Assembly: GCF_000280905.1 (NCBI RefSeq)
Contig: NZ_ALAP01000012.1
Span: 40,391 to 104,390 of the forward strand
Direction: 5' to 3'
DNA length: 64,000 nt
DNA from: Streptomyces sp. AA1529
GTDB lineage: Bacteria > Actinomycetota > Actinomycetes > Streptomycetales > Streptomycetaceae
Part shown: positions 14,647-22,825 of the stretch, piece after piece
Layout of the letters: every line of letters starts with the position of its first letter
Numbering within the stretch: the first letter of the stretch is position 1
Notes under the pieces: generated by a model
Database searches by the model: none
Told to the model about the DNA's origin: nothing
What the model saw: only the letters and a program-made list of their open reading frames with translations
Program-made: the position numbers and the translations under genes

Positions 14647-16365
14647 TCAGCCGGTGGCGGAGCCGAGCGTCACCCGCACCGTCCGCCGCGCCCCCGACAC
14701 GCCCCCGTCCAGGACGGTCAGCCCCAGCTCGTCGCCCGGACGGTGGCTGCGGATCCGGACGATCAGCTCCTCGCCCCCGGCCACGGGCTTCCCGCCGACC
14801 TCGGTGATCACATCACCCGCCGCCAGCCCGGCCCGGTCGGCCGGGCCGCCCGGCACGACCGCGCCGCGGCCGCCGGCACCGCCGATCCGCGCGCCCTCGC
14901 CCTCGTACCGCATGTCGAGCGAGACCCCGATGACCGGATGGGTGGCGCGGCCCTCGTTGATGAGCTCCTCGGCGACCCGGCGGGCCTGGTTGACCGGGAT
15001 GGCGAAGCCCAGGCCGACGCTGCCGCCGCCCTCGCCGCCGGACAGACCCGGAGCGCCGCCCGCACCCCTGATCGCGCTGTTCACCCCCACGACCCGGCCC
15101 CCGGCGTCCACCAGCGGGCCGCCGGAGTTGCCGGGGTTCATGGGCGCATCGGTCTGCAGCGCGTTCACATAGCTCAGCTCGCCGCCCGGCTCCCCGCCCC
15201 CCGCCGTGATGGGCCGCTCGGTCGCGCTGACGATGCCGGTGGTGACCGTGCCGTCCAGGTCGAAGGGGGCACCGAAGGCGATGACGGGGTCGCCGACCCG
15301 GACGCCGTCGGAGTCGCCGAGCGGCAACGGCGTCAGCCCGGAGACATCCGGGACCCGGACGACGGCCAGGTCGTATCCGGCGTCACCGCCGACCACCTCG
15401 CCGGTCGCGGCCTGGCCGCCGTCGAAGGTCACCCGGACCCCGTCGGGGCCCTCGGCGGACTCGACGACATGCTGGTTGGTGAGGATGTGGCCGCGCCGGT
15501 CCAGCACGAAGCCGGTGCCCGTGGCCTCGGCGCCGCCGCCGCGCGCGTGCAGCGTGACGACGCCGGGCAGCGTCTGCCGCGCGATCCCCGCGATGCTCCC
15601 CTCCGGCCGCGCACCGCCCTCCGCCGCCGCGGTACGGGGCAGCTCGACGTCGCTCACGGAGCCGTTCCGCTCGACATAGGCGCCGATGAGCCCGCCCGCG
15701 CCACCGGCCACCAGCGCCAGCACCAGGGCGCCGAGCGCGATCCGGCGCCCGCGGCGCGGGGGCCGCGCGGAAGGCCGCGGCGGGAGCGGCGGCACGGCGG
15801 ACTGCGGCACGGCGGGCTGCGGCACGGCGGACTGCGGCACTGGCTCTCCGGCCGGCCGACCGGGCTGCTGCGCTCCGGCGCTCCGGTGGTCCGCCGGGGG
15901 CACCTCGGCACCGCCGGAGCCCCCGGCCGGCACCCCGTGGGGCGGCGTCGTGCTGCCGGGCGGCAGGGCGACGCCGTGCGGCGGGGTGGCCGGGGGACGC
16001 TGGACGGGCGGTGCGGGAGCCCAGGGGCCGGGTCCGCCGTAGGGAGGGGTGGAGTACGGGTCCACGCCGTGCAGCGGCTCGGGGCACGCGGCGGGCTCCG
16101 CAGCCGGCTCCCCGGCCACGGCCGCCCCCGGCACCTCAGGACCGGCGGTGCCCGGCGCGTCCGGTTCTCCGGCGGCCGGTTCCCCGGCGGGCGCCTGGGC
16201 CGTCCGCTCGGTCCGCTCCCGCGCGGGCCCGGTCGCCATCGGCTCGGTAACCTCCGACTCGGTCGCCGCCGACTCGGTCGCCGCCGGCTGGGGCCGGCTG
16301 TCCGGGATCCCGCGTGGGCGGCTCCACCACTTCGGCTGCTGCCTGGTGGCGTTCGGCTCGTCCAT
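14647..16365 (-). CDS. HtrA/DegP-type membrane-anchored serine protease with PDZ domain
   Basis: Envelope protease/chaperone of 572 residues, S1C family. Residues 1-205 are a Pro/Ala-rich cytoplasmic region, 208-230 a single membrane helix, and 255-465 the trypsin-like domain outside the membrane. The triad is visible: His299 (LTNQHVV), Asp332 (GYDLAVV) and Ser414 (NPGNSGGP). A single PDZ domain covers about 480-560 (GGPADRAGLAAGDVI). It sits between the anti-sigma gene and tatB, the place of mycobacterial htrA, where it belongs to the SigE envelope-stress response and may cleave or stabilise its regulators. A 15-bp tandem repeat encodes the PQ(S/P)AV repeats before the membrane helix. Confidence 0.94.
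   Translation of the reverse strand: MDEPNATRQQPKWWSRPRGIPDSRPQPAATESAATESEVTEPMATGPARERTERTAQAPAGEPAAGEPDAPGTAGPEVPGAAVAGEPAAEPAACPEPLHGVDPYSTPPYGGPGPWAPAPPVQRPPATPPHGVALPPGSTTPPHGVPAGGSGGAEVPPADHRSAGAQQPGRPAGEPVPQSAVPQPAVPQSAVPPLPPRPSARPPRRGRRIALGALVLALVAGGAGGLIGAYVERNGSVSDVELPRTAAAEGGARPEGSIAGIARQTLPGVVTLHARGGGAEATGTGFVLDRRGHILTNQHVVESAEGPDGVRVTFDGGQAATGEVVGGDAGYDLAVVRVPDVSGLTPLPLGDSDGVRVGDPVIAFGAPFDLDGTVTTGIVSATERPITAGGGEPGGELSYVNALQTDAPMNPGNSGGPLVDAGGRVVGVNSAIRGAGGAPGLSGGEGGGSVGLGFAIPVNQARRVAEELINEGRATHPVIGVSLDMRYEGEGARIGGAGGRGAVVPGGPADRAGLAAGDVITEVGGKPVAGGEELIVRIRSHRPGDELGLTVLDGGVSGARRTVRVTLGSATG
15791..15835. repeat. 15-bp tandem repeat inside the HtrA-like gene
   Basis: Three tandem copies of GGCACGGCGGACTGC, the middle one with a single change, encode repeated (P)QSAV/(P)QPAV pentapeptides in the disordered region just before the membrane helix. 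In-frame length variation would be tolerated. Confidence 0.75.
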
Positions 16366-16487
16366 GCACTCTCCAGTTGGTCACCCGCGACTCACACCCT
16401 CCCCGGACCTCGGCCGGGGGCAGGGCGTCGGAAGGATTCAACCAGGAACGCGGCGCGGCGCCCAGCGCGCGTCAACCCGGCGCCGCG

Positions 16488-17531
16488 TCAGCGCCCGGCC
16501 GGGTCCGGCGCGGTGGCCGAGAGCGAACTCGTCACCGCCGGAGCGCGGCCGGGGAAGGAGCGCAGCACCGAGGGATCGTGCCGGACGGCCGGACGGCGGG
16601 CGAGCCGCATCTCGGTGGCGGGCTCCTGCTTCGGCCCGCCGGACAGCAGCGAGGCAGAGCCGCGCAGCGCGCTCAGGGTGCCGGCCGTACCGCTCTCCCC
16701 GTACCAGCCGGAGGCGTTGGTGGCGGGCGAGAGCCGGGCGGGTGCCGAGCGCCGCAGCATGCTCACGGGCGCGTTCGGCTGCGCGGTGGGGGCCGCCGCA
16801 CCGTAGGAGGCCACCGGCGCGAAGGTGGGGCCGGAGTCCGAACCGCGGGTGCCCTGCGTGCCCCCGCGCTGGTGGTCGCCGCCGCGCCGCCTGCCGTCCC
16901 GGGAGGCCCCGGAGCCGGAGGCCGGACTGCGTACCGCGTTGGCGGAGGGGTTTTCGCCGCCCGTCCCACCGGATGTGCTCGCCGCGCCGGAGGCCAGAGT
17001 GCCGCCGAAGGCGAGGGCCGCCAGGGAGAAGGCGCCCGCCGCGGCGAACGCGAACCGGCGTCCGCGGGAGGCCGAGCGCTCCCGCTCGGCGCGCTCGGCC
17101 CGCTCGGCGCTGTCGGGCGGCGGGACCTCATGTATCCGGAAGCCGCGGGGCGGGGTGAGCGGGCTGCGCCCGCCGGTCCGGCCGCCGGGAAGGTGGTCGA
17201 AGGCCCAGGACGAGCGGCCGGAGCCGCCCGGCAGCACGGGCGCCGCGAACGCGCCGCCGCCCGGCCCGCCGGGACCGGGGGCCGCATCGCCCCCGGGGCG
17301 CGGGCCGCCGTCCGCGGGCAGGCCCTGCAATCTGGCGAGGAGTCCGTCCGAGGGCGGTGGTGGCGCGGCGTCCGCGAAGACGTTCTTGAGCCGGCGCTGC
17401 GCATCGGCCTCGGCCTTGCACCCCGGGCAGGTGGCCAGATGCGCGAGCACCCGCTCGCGGGCGTCGTGCCCCAGCTCCCCGTCGACCAGTGCGGCGAGGC
17501 GGTCTCCGAGATGGTGTTCGGCGGAGGTCAC
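16488..17531 (-). CDS. Zinc-binding anti-sigma factor (RseA-like)
   Basis: Membrane-anchored anti-sigma factor of 347 residues. The N-terminal ZAS domain has the motif His31-x3-Cys35-x2-Cys38 (HLATCPGC), which binds zinc and holds the sigma factor. A long Gly/Pro-rich linker follows, then one membrane helix at about 159-183 ([18 protein letters not shown]) and a 165-residue external, Ser/Gly-rich region. The GTG start overlaps the sigE stop as GTGA, so translation is coupled 1:1. It is much longer than mycobacterial RseA because of the external part, which could sense the envelope. The HtrA-like protease follows 122 bp downstream. Confidence 0.93.
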   Translation of the reverse strand: MTSAEHHLGDRLAALVDGELGHDARERVLAHLATCPGCKAEADAQRRLKNVFADAAPPPPSDGLLARLQGLPADGGPRPGGDAAPGPGGPGGGAFAAPVLPGGSGRSSWAFDHLPGGRTGGRSPLTPPRGFRIHEVPPPDSAERAERAERERSASRGRRFAFAAAGAFSLAALAFGGTLASGAASTSGGTGGENPSANAVRSPASGSGASRDGRRRGGDHQRGGTQGTRGSDSGPTFAPVASYGAAAPTAQPNAPVSMLRRSAPARLSPATNASGWYGESGTAGTLSALRGSASLLSGGPKQEPATEMRLARRPAVRHDPSVLRSFPGRAPAVTSSLSATAPDPAGR

Positions 17532-18301
17532 CCGGCGCTCACCTCGCCCGCCCGGGCCGACGGCACCACCGCGCTCAGGGTGCGCCGCTGCTCGGTGCGA
17601 GCGGCGGGCGAGCGGTGCTGGAGCGCCTTGCGCAGGTGGGAGCGGCCGCGGTGGATACGGCTGCGGACGGTGCCGAGCTTGACCCCGAGCGTCGCGGCGA
17701 TCTCCTCGTAGGAGAGCCCCTCGATGTCGCAGAGCACCACGGCGGCACGGAACTCGGGGGCGAGGGTGTCCAGGGCCTGCTGGACGTCCGCGTCGAAGTG
17801 GGTGTCGTTGAAGTGCTGCTGCGGGGTGGGCTCGCGGCTGGGCAGCCGCTCGGCGGCGTCGTCGGCGAGCGCGTCGAAGCGGATGCGCTGCTTGCGCCGG
17901 ACCATGTCCAGGAAGAGGTTCGTGGTGATCCGGTGCAGCCAGCCCTCGAAGGTGCCGGGGGTGTAGGTCGACAGCGACCGGAAGACCCGGACGAAGACCT
18001 CCTGGGTGAGGTCCTCGGCGTCGTGCTGGTTACCGGTCAGGCGGTAGGCGAGGCGGTAGACCCGGGCACTGTGGTTGCTGACGATCTCCTCCCAGGACGG
18101 AGGGGTCCACGCCTGCGCGTCCGCATCGGTCGTGAAAGTCGCCGTGGTCGCGGAATCGGCGGTGCGGGACTGGTCAGCGGTGTCGGTCACGGATTTCGGC
18201 TGTCCCGTCGACCTGCGGAATCTGGAGAAGACGCCGCGGTCCCGGCTTGCAGCCGCACCTCCCCTGTCGGCTCTGGTGGTGTCCACTGGAGCCCCTACCA
18301 T
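17528..18301 (-). CDS. sigE: ECF RNA polymerase sigma factor, SigE type
   Basis: Extracytoplasmic-function sigma factor, 257 residues from ATG 18301, which has GGGAG nine bases upstream; GTG 18307 is the alternative. Region 2 spans about 77-140 ([26 protein letters not shown]), region 4 about 170-225 ([20 protein letters not shown], helix-turn-helix for the -35 element). An N-terminal extension of some 70 residues precedes region 2. The pair with a zinc anti-sigma factor, then HtrA and TatB, equals mycobacterial sigE-rseA-htrA-tatB; I recall the S. coelicolor counterpart as SCO5147. The symbol follows the mycobacterial gene and must not be confused with S. coelicolor SigE/CseBC. Probably autoregulated, with the divergent methyltransferase in the same promoter region. 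Confidence 0.92.
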   Translation of the reverse strand: MVGAPVDTTRADRGGAAASRDRGVFSRFRRSTGQPKSVTDTADQSRTADSATTATFTTDADAQAWTPPSWEEIVSNHSARVYRLAYRLTGNQHDAEDLTQEVFVRVFRSLSTYTPGTFEGWLHRITTNLFLDMVRRKQRIRFDALADDAAERLPSREPTPQQHFNDTHFDADVQQALDTLAPEFRAAVVLCDIEGLSYEEIAATLGVKLGTVRSRIHRGRSHLRKALQHRSPAARTEQRRTLSAVVPSARAGEVSAG

Positions 18302-18428
18302 AGCCACATCTCCCGTTAGCTCCGGATAAGAAACTTTGCCCGGCTTTGCCGACCGCTCCCCGGCGGTCCCTGCCTCCTCAACGCCCGGCCCCAACTGCGG
18401 GTTCCCGGGGCAACGGATACAGTCACGA

Positions 18429-19124
18429 TTGCGTGGAGGACGGGGACAGGAGAGGGCCATTACCGGCAACCGGCAGACGAGCTGGGAGTTCGCCGACGCG
18501 TACGGCGCAGAGCTCGTCGAGAACGCCGAGAGCGAAGCACTGCGCTGGGCCCGCGACCGGGCCCAGGAGGCTGGGCTGCGCACGGTCTCCCCCGCCACCG
18601 GAGCGGCACTGCGGCTGCTGGCGGCGGCCGCCGAGGCCAAGGCGGTCGCGGAGATCGGCACGGGGACCGGCGTCTCCGGACTGCACCTGCTGCACGGGAT
18701 GCGATCCGACGGGGTGCTCACGACGGTCGACACCGAACCGGAGCGGCAGCAGTTCGCCCGCGAGGCGTTCCGTGCCGCCGGGTTCGTCGGCAGCGGGGGC
18801 AACAGGGTGCGGTTCATCCCCGGCCGGGCCCTGGACGTGCTGCCGCGGCTGGCGGACGGCGGTTACGACCTCGTCTTCTGCGACGGCGACCGGACGGAGT
18901 GCCTGGACTATCTCGCCGAATCGCTGCGGCTGCTGCGGGACGGCGGGCTGATCTGCTTCGCCGGGGTCTTCGCCGACGGGCGGACGGGCGAGGCCGCGGA
19001 CCAGTCCCACGAAGTACTGCGGCTGCGCGAGCTGTTGCGCACCGTCCGGGAGAGCACGCTGCTGGTGCCCTCGCTGCTGCCGGTGGGCGACGGGTTGCTG
19101 TGCGCGGTCAAACGCGGAGAGTGA
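18429..19124 (+). CDS. SAM-dependent O-methyltransferase (Rv1220c-like)
   Basis: Class I methyltransferase of the O-methyltransferase 3 family, about 220-231 residues, cytoplasmic. The SAM-binding loop [12 protein letters not shown] is followed by the acidic strand end TTVDTEPE and DLVFCDGDR. It is divergent from sigE, as Rv1220c is in M. tuberculosis. The start is uncertain: TTG 18429 has no ribosome site, while ATT 18459 is preceded by AGGAGAGG at the right distance and would be a rare AUU start. No ATG or GTG lies close in frame. The methyl acceptor is unknown. A terminator shared with DUF3117 follows. Confidence 0.85.
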   Translation: MRGGRGQERAITGNRQTSWEFADAYGAELVENAESEALRWARDRAQEAGLRTVSPATGAALRLLAAAAEAKAVAEIGTGTGVSGLHLLHGMRSDGVLTTVDTEPERQQFAREAFRAAGFVGSGGNRVRFIPGRALDVLPRLADGGYDLVFCDGDRTECLDYLAESLRLLRDGGLICFAGVFADGRTGEAADQSHEVLRLRELLRTVRESTLLVPSLLPVGDGLLCAVKRGE

Positions 19125-19263
19125 CGGAGCCGTCGCGCGGTGCGTCCGCACTGCCGCCGGGCCTCCGGGAACGGCGCGGTCCCGGCCCCGGGAACCGGCC
19201 CCGGCACGGGGCCGTCCGCACGGCCGCACCGGAGGCGGCAGAGCCGCGCCCGGAGAGACGAAA

Positions 19264-19302
19264 CCGCCCCGGCGCACACGCGTGGCGTGCGTCCCGGGGC
19301 GG
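19264..19302. terminator. Bidirectional terminator, methyltransferase/DUF3117
   Basis: CCGCCCCGG (19264-19272) pairs with CCGGGGCGG (19294-19302), with a further partial stem in the loop (GCACACGC/GCGTGCG). It lies between two convergent genes, 16 bp beyond the DUF3117 stop. Confidence 0.6.
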
Positions 19303-19317
19303 CGGTCCGCGGAGCGC

Positions 19318-19485
19318 TCAGCCGCAGACCTTCTTCAGCTCCTCGCCGAGCGCTGTCGCCTCATCCGGTGTCAGCTCGACGACGAGTCGCCCACCGCCTT
19401 CGAGCGGAACGCGCATGACGATGCCCCGCCCCTCTTTGGTCACCTCGAGCGGGCCGTCACCCGTCCGCGGCTTCATGGCCGCCAT
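19318..19485 (-). CDS. DUF3117 small protein (55 aa)
   Basis: Very small, highly conserved actinobacterial protein, 55 residues, easily missed by length cut-offs. It starts MAAMKPRTGDGPLEVTKEG and ends EELKKVCG, the DUF3117 signature; the M. tuberculosis counterpart Rv1211 lies in the same neighbourhood near tagA. GGAAGGGG precedes ATG 19485; Met at 19476 is an alternative. No membrane helix or signal, mixed beta/alpha with a conserved C-terminal Cys. Function unknown. It is convergent with the methyltransferase gene. Confidence 0.92.
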   Translation of the reverse strand: MAAMKPRTGDGPLEVTKEGRGIVMRVPLEGGGRLVVELTPDEATALGEELKKVCG

Positions 19486-19795
19486 GCTCGTTCCCCTTCC
19501 TGAAACCAGCCGATCGCGCCGGGGGTCCCGTAAGCGGGCACAGTTTCACCGGCATCGAACACATTGCTTCTTCGCCATTATCCCGCATGGCAGGACCCGA
19601 TGACCAACATCGGTCGGCATCTCTTCTTCCTGGACCACACGCAAACCCACCCAATGCGGCGTCCGCCCCGCGGTACGGCCCGGAATTCCCCTCCGTCACC
19701 GGTGTCCCTCGGTTTGACGCAGGTCACATCCGCCGGAGCTGCGGAGCGTGCGCGGTGCCCTGTCAGCGCCCGATGATCCGGGTCATGCTGAGTGC
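19486..19795. other. Divergent intergenic region, nothing specific
   Basis: 310 bp between divergent DUF3117 and enoyl-CoA hydratase family genes. The GC content is lower than in the flanking genes, as expected for two promoters. TTTGACGCAGGTCA near 19713 may hold a -35 element for the rightward gene. No strong palindrome, ORF or RNA structure was seen. Confidence 0.6.
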
Positions 19796-20584
19796 ATGTC
19801 CGACACCGTGCGCTACGAAGTGACCGAGGGACTCGCGAAGGTCGTGCTCGACCGCCCCGACGCGATGAACGCCCTCGACAACGAGACCAAGACCGCCCTG
19901 CGCGACACCCTGCAGCGGGCCGCCGCCGACGACGGGGTACGCGCGGTGCTGCTCACCGGCAGCGGCCGCGCCTTCTGCGTGGGCCAGGACCTCAAGGAGC
20001 ACACCGGCTCGCTCGAACAGAGCGGCGGAAGCGCCCTGAACACCGTCGAGGAGCACTACAACCCGATCACCCTGGCCCTCGCCGGGATGCCGAAGCCGGT
20101 GGTGGCGGGCGTCAACGGGGTCGCCGCCGGGGCCGGCGCGGGCTTCGCCCTCGCCTGCGACTACCGGATCCTGGCGGACACCGCGGCGTTCAACACCTCC
20201 TTCGCGGGAGTGGCGCTGACCGCGGACTCCGGCGTCTCCTGGACGCTGCCGCGCCTGGTGGGCCCGGGCCGGGCCGCCGACCTGCTGCTCTTCCCGCGCA
20301 GCGTCAAGGCCGACGAGGCGCTGGAGCTGGGGCTGGCCAACCGGGTGGTACCCGCAGCCGAGCTCGCCGCGGAGGCCGAGGCGGTCGCCCGGCAGCTCGC
20401 GCAGGGGCCGACCGCCGCCTACGCGGCGCTCAAGGAGTCCCTGGCCTACGGCGCCTCGCACTCGCTGGCCGAGACGCTCGGCAAGGAGTCCGAGCTCCAA
20501 CTGCGGCTCGGCGACTCCGCCGACCACCGGATCGCCGTGGAGGCCTTCGTGCACAAGCAGCAGCCCCGCTTCACCGGTCGCTGA
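19796..20584 (+). CDS. Enoyl-CoA hydratase/isomerase family protein (PaaB/PaaG-like)
   Basis: Crotonase-fold enzyme, 262 residues, cytoplasmic, acting on acyl-CoA thioesters. The oxyanion-hole segments are GSGRAFCVGQDLKEH and GVAAGAGAGFALACDYRI. At the second catalytic position it has TADSGVSWTLPRLVG, with Asp rather than the hydratase Glu, which fits the PaaG-type 1,2-epoxyphenylacetyl-CoA or delta3-delta2 enoyl-CoA isomerases. The start is ATG 19796. It stands alone and no other phenylacetate genes are nearby, so the physiological substrate is open. Tag is convergent on the right. Confidence 0.9.
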   Translation: MSDTVRYEVTEGLAKVVLDRPDAMNALDNETKTALRDTLQRAAADDGVRAVLLTGSGRAFCVGQDLKEHTGSLEQSGGSALNTVEEHYNPITLALAGMPKPVVAGVNGVAAGAGAGFALACDYRILADTAAFNTSFAGVALTADSGVSWTLPRLVGPGRAADLLLFPRSVKADEALELGLANRVVPAAELAAEAEAVARQLAQGPTAAYAALKESLAYGASHSLAETLGKESELQLRLGDSADHRIAVEAFVHKQQPRFTGR

Positions 20585-20641
20585 CCGCCGCCGCACTGCA
20601 GCCGCCCGCCGGCCGCCGCACCGGGTGCGCCCCGCGCTGCG

Positions 20642-21268
20642 TCAGCCGGCGGCGGAGCCGCGGCACCAGCAGTCCGCCAGATGGTCGTCGACCAGCCCGC
20701 ACGCCTGCATCAGCGCGTAGACGGTGGTGGGGCCCACGAAGCGGAAGCCGCGCCGCTTGAGCTCCTTGGCCAGAGCCGTGGACTCGGGGGTGCTGCCGGG
20801 CACCTCCGCCGTCGTGCGGGGCGCGGGCCGGGCGGCCGGATCGGGGGCGTAGGACCACACCAGCCGGTCCAGCTCGCCCGGCTCCCAGCCGGCCGCGACC
20901 CGCGCGTTGCCGAGGGCCGCACCGATCTTGGCCCGGTTGCGCACGATGCCGCTGTCGGCGAGCAGCCGCCGCTCGTCGTCCTCGGTGAACCGTGCGACGG
21001 CGCCGATGCGGAAGTCCGCGAACGCGGCGCGGAACGCCTCGCGCTTGCGCAGGATCGTCAGCCACGAGAGGCCGGACTGGAAGCCCTCCAGGCACAGCCG
21101 CTCGTAGAGCGCGTCGTCGCCGTGCACCGGACGGCCCCACTCGGTGTCGTGGTAGGCCGCATAGTCCTCCGCGGTCGTGCCCCAGGGGCAGCGGGCGCGG
21201 CCGTCGGGGCCGGGCACCGCGGCGCCGGCCGGGGGCCCGGGTGCGGCGGCTTCGGGTCCGGTGGTCAT
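20642..21268 (-). CDS. tag: DNA-3-methyladenine glycosylase I (Tag)
   Basis: Base-excision repair enzyme that removes 3-methyladenine from alkylated DNA, 208 residues. Family features are RCPWG near the N-terminus, AAYHDTEWGRPVHGDD, EGFQSGLSWLTIL, and the C-terminal HLADCWC. The Cys in RCPW, His in YHDTEWG, and His and Cys in the C-terminal motif are the four expected zinc ligands. ATG 21268 follows GGAGGAG and overlaps the stop of the DivIVA-like gene as ATGA, so the two are coupled. The mycobacterial tagA gene also follows a DivIVA-like gene. Confidence 0.95.
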   Translation of the reverse strand: MTTGPEAAAPGPPAGAAVPGPDGRARCPWGTTAEDYAAYHDTEWGRPVHGDDALYERLCLEGFQSGLSWLTILRKREAFRAAFADFRIGAVARFTEDDERRLLADSGIVRNRAKIGAALGNARVAAGWEPGELDRLVWSYAPDPAARPAPRTTAEVPGSTPESTALAKELKRRGFRFVGPTTVYALMQACGLVDDHLADCWCRGSAAG

Positions 21269-21732
21269 CGGCTCTCCTCCTCCGGGTGTGTCAGGGAAGC
21301 GCTGCGGGGGCCGTCCTGCTCCCCCGGGGCCTCCGGGCTCGGGTCGTGCGCCGGGTCCGGAACCGGGCCCGGCTCCGGACGCCTCTCCTCGGCCCGGCCC
21401 ATCGCGACGGCCTGGGCACCGGCCAGCGCGGACTCCAGCTCGGCGATCCGCGCGTCGCGCTCCGCGAGCTCGGCCCCGAGCCGGTCGAGGACGTCGTCGA
21501 CCTGCTCCATCCGGTATCCGCGCACGCCGACGGCCAGCCGCAGCCCCGCCACGTCCCCGTGGGTGACGGGGCGCTCCGGCGGCAGCGGCTCGTCCAGCAG
21601 ATCGGGCGGCGCGTCGGCGAGCCCGCCCACCGCGCCGCGGAGCTCCTCGCCGGGCCGGGCGCCGCTGCCGACCACGGCGAGCGTCACCGCGGCGACCACC
21701 ACGACCAGCGAGAGCAGCAGGAACACGAACAC
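21265..21732 (-). CDS. Membrane-anchored DivIVA-domain protein
   Basis: 155-residue protein starting at GTG 21732, with GGGGAG seven bases upstream. Residues 1-22 are a single membrane helix (VFVFLLLSLVVVVAAVTLAVV), then a Pro/Asp-rich linker, then the short DivIVA-like motif VRGYRMEQVDDVLDRL and a coiled coil (LGAELAERDARIAELESAL) near 75-110; the tail is Pro/Glu-rich. Full DivIVA proteins mark negatively curved membrane and recruit growth machinery; this short anchored form is of unknown role. The stop overlaps the tag start (ATGA). The homologue lies between folP2 and tagA in mycobacteria. Confidence 0.85.
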   Translation of the reverse strand: MFVFLLLSLVVVVAAVTLAVVGSGARPGEELRGAVGGLADAPPDLLDEPLPPERPVTHGDVAGLRLAVGVRGYRMEQVDDVLDRLGAELAERDARIAELESALAGAQAVAMGRAEERRPEPGPVPDPAHDPSPEAPGEQDGPRSASLTHPEEESR

Positions 21733-21880
21733 GGATGGACTCCCCGAGTGGTTGCCGATTGCGGGCAGACCCTGATCGTGCCATGGCCCGGTGACAGCTA
21801 TGGTCGGCGGCGGAGACCGGTGCACGGGCCACGCGGGTGCGGGCAGCAGGCGGGCACCGTCGAGAGGAAGAGGATGGCTG

Positions 21881-22771
21881 ATGCTGCGCCTGGGCACGCG
21901 CGAGTTCGGTGAACACGAACCGGTGATCATGGCGATCGTGAACCGGACGCCGGATTCCTTCTACGACCGCGGCGCCACCTTCCGGGACGAGCCCGCGCTG
22001 GACCGGGTCGAGCAGGCCGTCGCCGAGGGCGCCGCCGTCATCGACATAGGAGGAGTGAAGGCGGGGCCCGGGGACGAGGTCACGGCCGAGGAGGAGGCCC
22101 GGCGCACGGTGGGCTTCGTCGCGGAGGTGCGGCGGCGCTGGCCGGACGTGGTGATCAGCGTCGACACCTGGCGGCACGAGGTGGGCGAGGCCGTGTGCGA
22201 GGCCGGGGCCGATCTGCTCAACGACGCCTGGGGCGGGGTCGACCCCCGGCTGGCGGAGGTCGCGGCGCGGTACGGCGCCGGCCTGGTGTGCACCCACGCG
22301 GGCGGTGCCCGCCCGCGGACCCGCCCGCACCGGGTCGCCTACGAGCCCGACCCGGCCGGCGCCGGGGGCGGCAGCGGGGTCGTCGACGACATCCTGCGGG
22401 TGACGCTCGGGCTGGCCGAACGCGCCGCGGAGCTCGGGGTGCGCCGGGACGGGATCCTCATCGACCCCGGGCACGACTTCGGCAAGTCCACCCGGCACTC
22501 GCTGGAGGCGACCCGGGAGCTGGGCCGGATGACCGCGACGGGCTGGCCGGTGCTGGTCTCGCTGTCCAACAAGGACTTCGTGGGCGAGACCCTGGACCGC
22601 CCCGTCAAGGAGCGGCTGACCGGCACCCTGGCCACCACCGCCGTCTCCGCCTGGCTGGGTGCGCGGGTCTACCGGGTGCACGAGGTGGCCGAGACCAAGC
22701 AGGTCCTCGACATGGTGTCCGCGATCGCGGGCCACCGTCAGCCCGCGGTGGCCCGCCGGGGGCTGGCCTAG
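21881..22771 (+). CDS. folP2: Dihydropteroate synthase paralogue, FolP2 type
   Basis: TIM-barrel protein of the pterin-binding family, 296 residues from ATG 21881 (GAGGAAGAGG seven bases upstream). Most DHPS segments remain: MAIVNRTPDSFYDRG, VDTWRH, DPGHDFGKS-like IDPGHDFGKS and a C-terminal RVHEVAET. The pABA/sulfonamide loop is changed: residues 54-64 read IDIGGVKAGPG where true DHPS has GGESTRPG. M. tuberculosis FolP2 (Rv1207) shows the same change and has no DHPS activity. So a folate role is unlikely; the place next to tag, DivIVA and LOG matches folP2. The reaction is unknown. Confidence 0.88.
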   Translation: MLRLGTREFGEHEPVIMAIVNRTPDSFYDRGATFRDEPALDRVEQAVAEGAAVIDIGGVKAGPGDEVTAEEEARRTVGFVAEVRRRWPDVVISVDTWRHEVGEAVCEAGADLLNDAWGGVDPRLAEVAARYGAGLVCTHAGGARPRTRPHRVAYEPDPAGAGGGSGVVDDILRVTLGLAERAAELGVRRDGILIDPGHDFGKSTRHSLEATRELGRMTATGWPVLVSLSNKDFVGETLDRPVKERLTGTLATTAVSAWLGARVYRVHEVAETKQVLDMVSAIAGHRQPAVARRGLA

Positions 22772-22781
22772 GCCCTGCGAA

Positions 22782-22816
22782 GGAGCCGCGTCCGCCCGAC
22801 GGGCGGCCGGGGCTCC
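22782..22816. terminator. Hairpin between convergent folP2 and LOG genes
   Basis: Inner CCGCCC (22792-22797) / GGGCGG (22801-22806) with loop GAC, and outer GGAGCC (22782-22787) / GGCTCC (22811-22816), with small internal loops. Confidence 0.45.
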
Positions 22817-22825
22817 GGGGACGAG

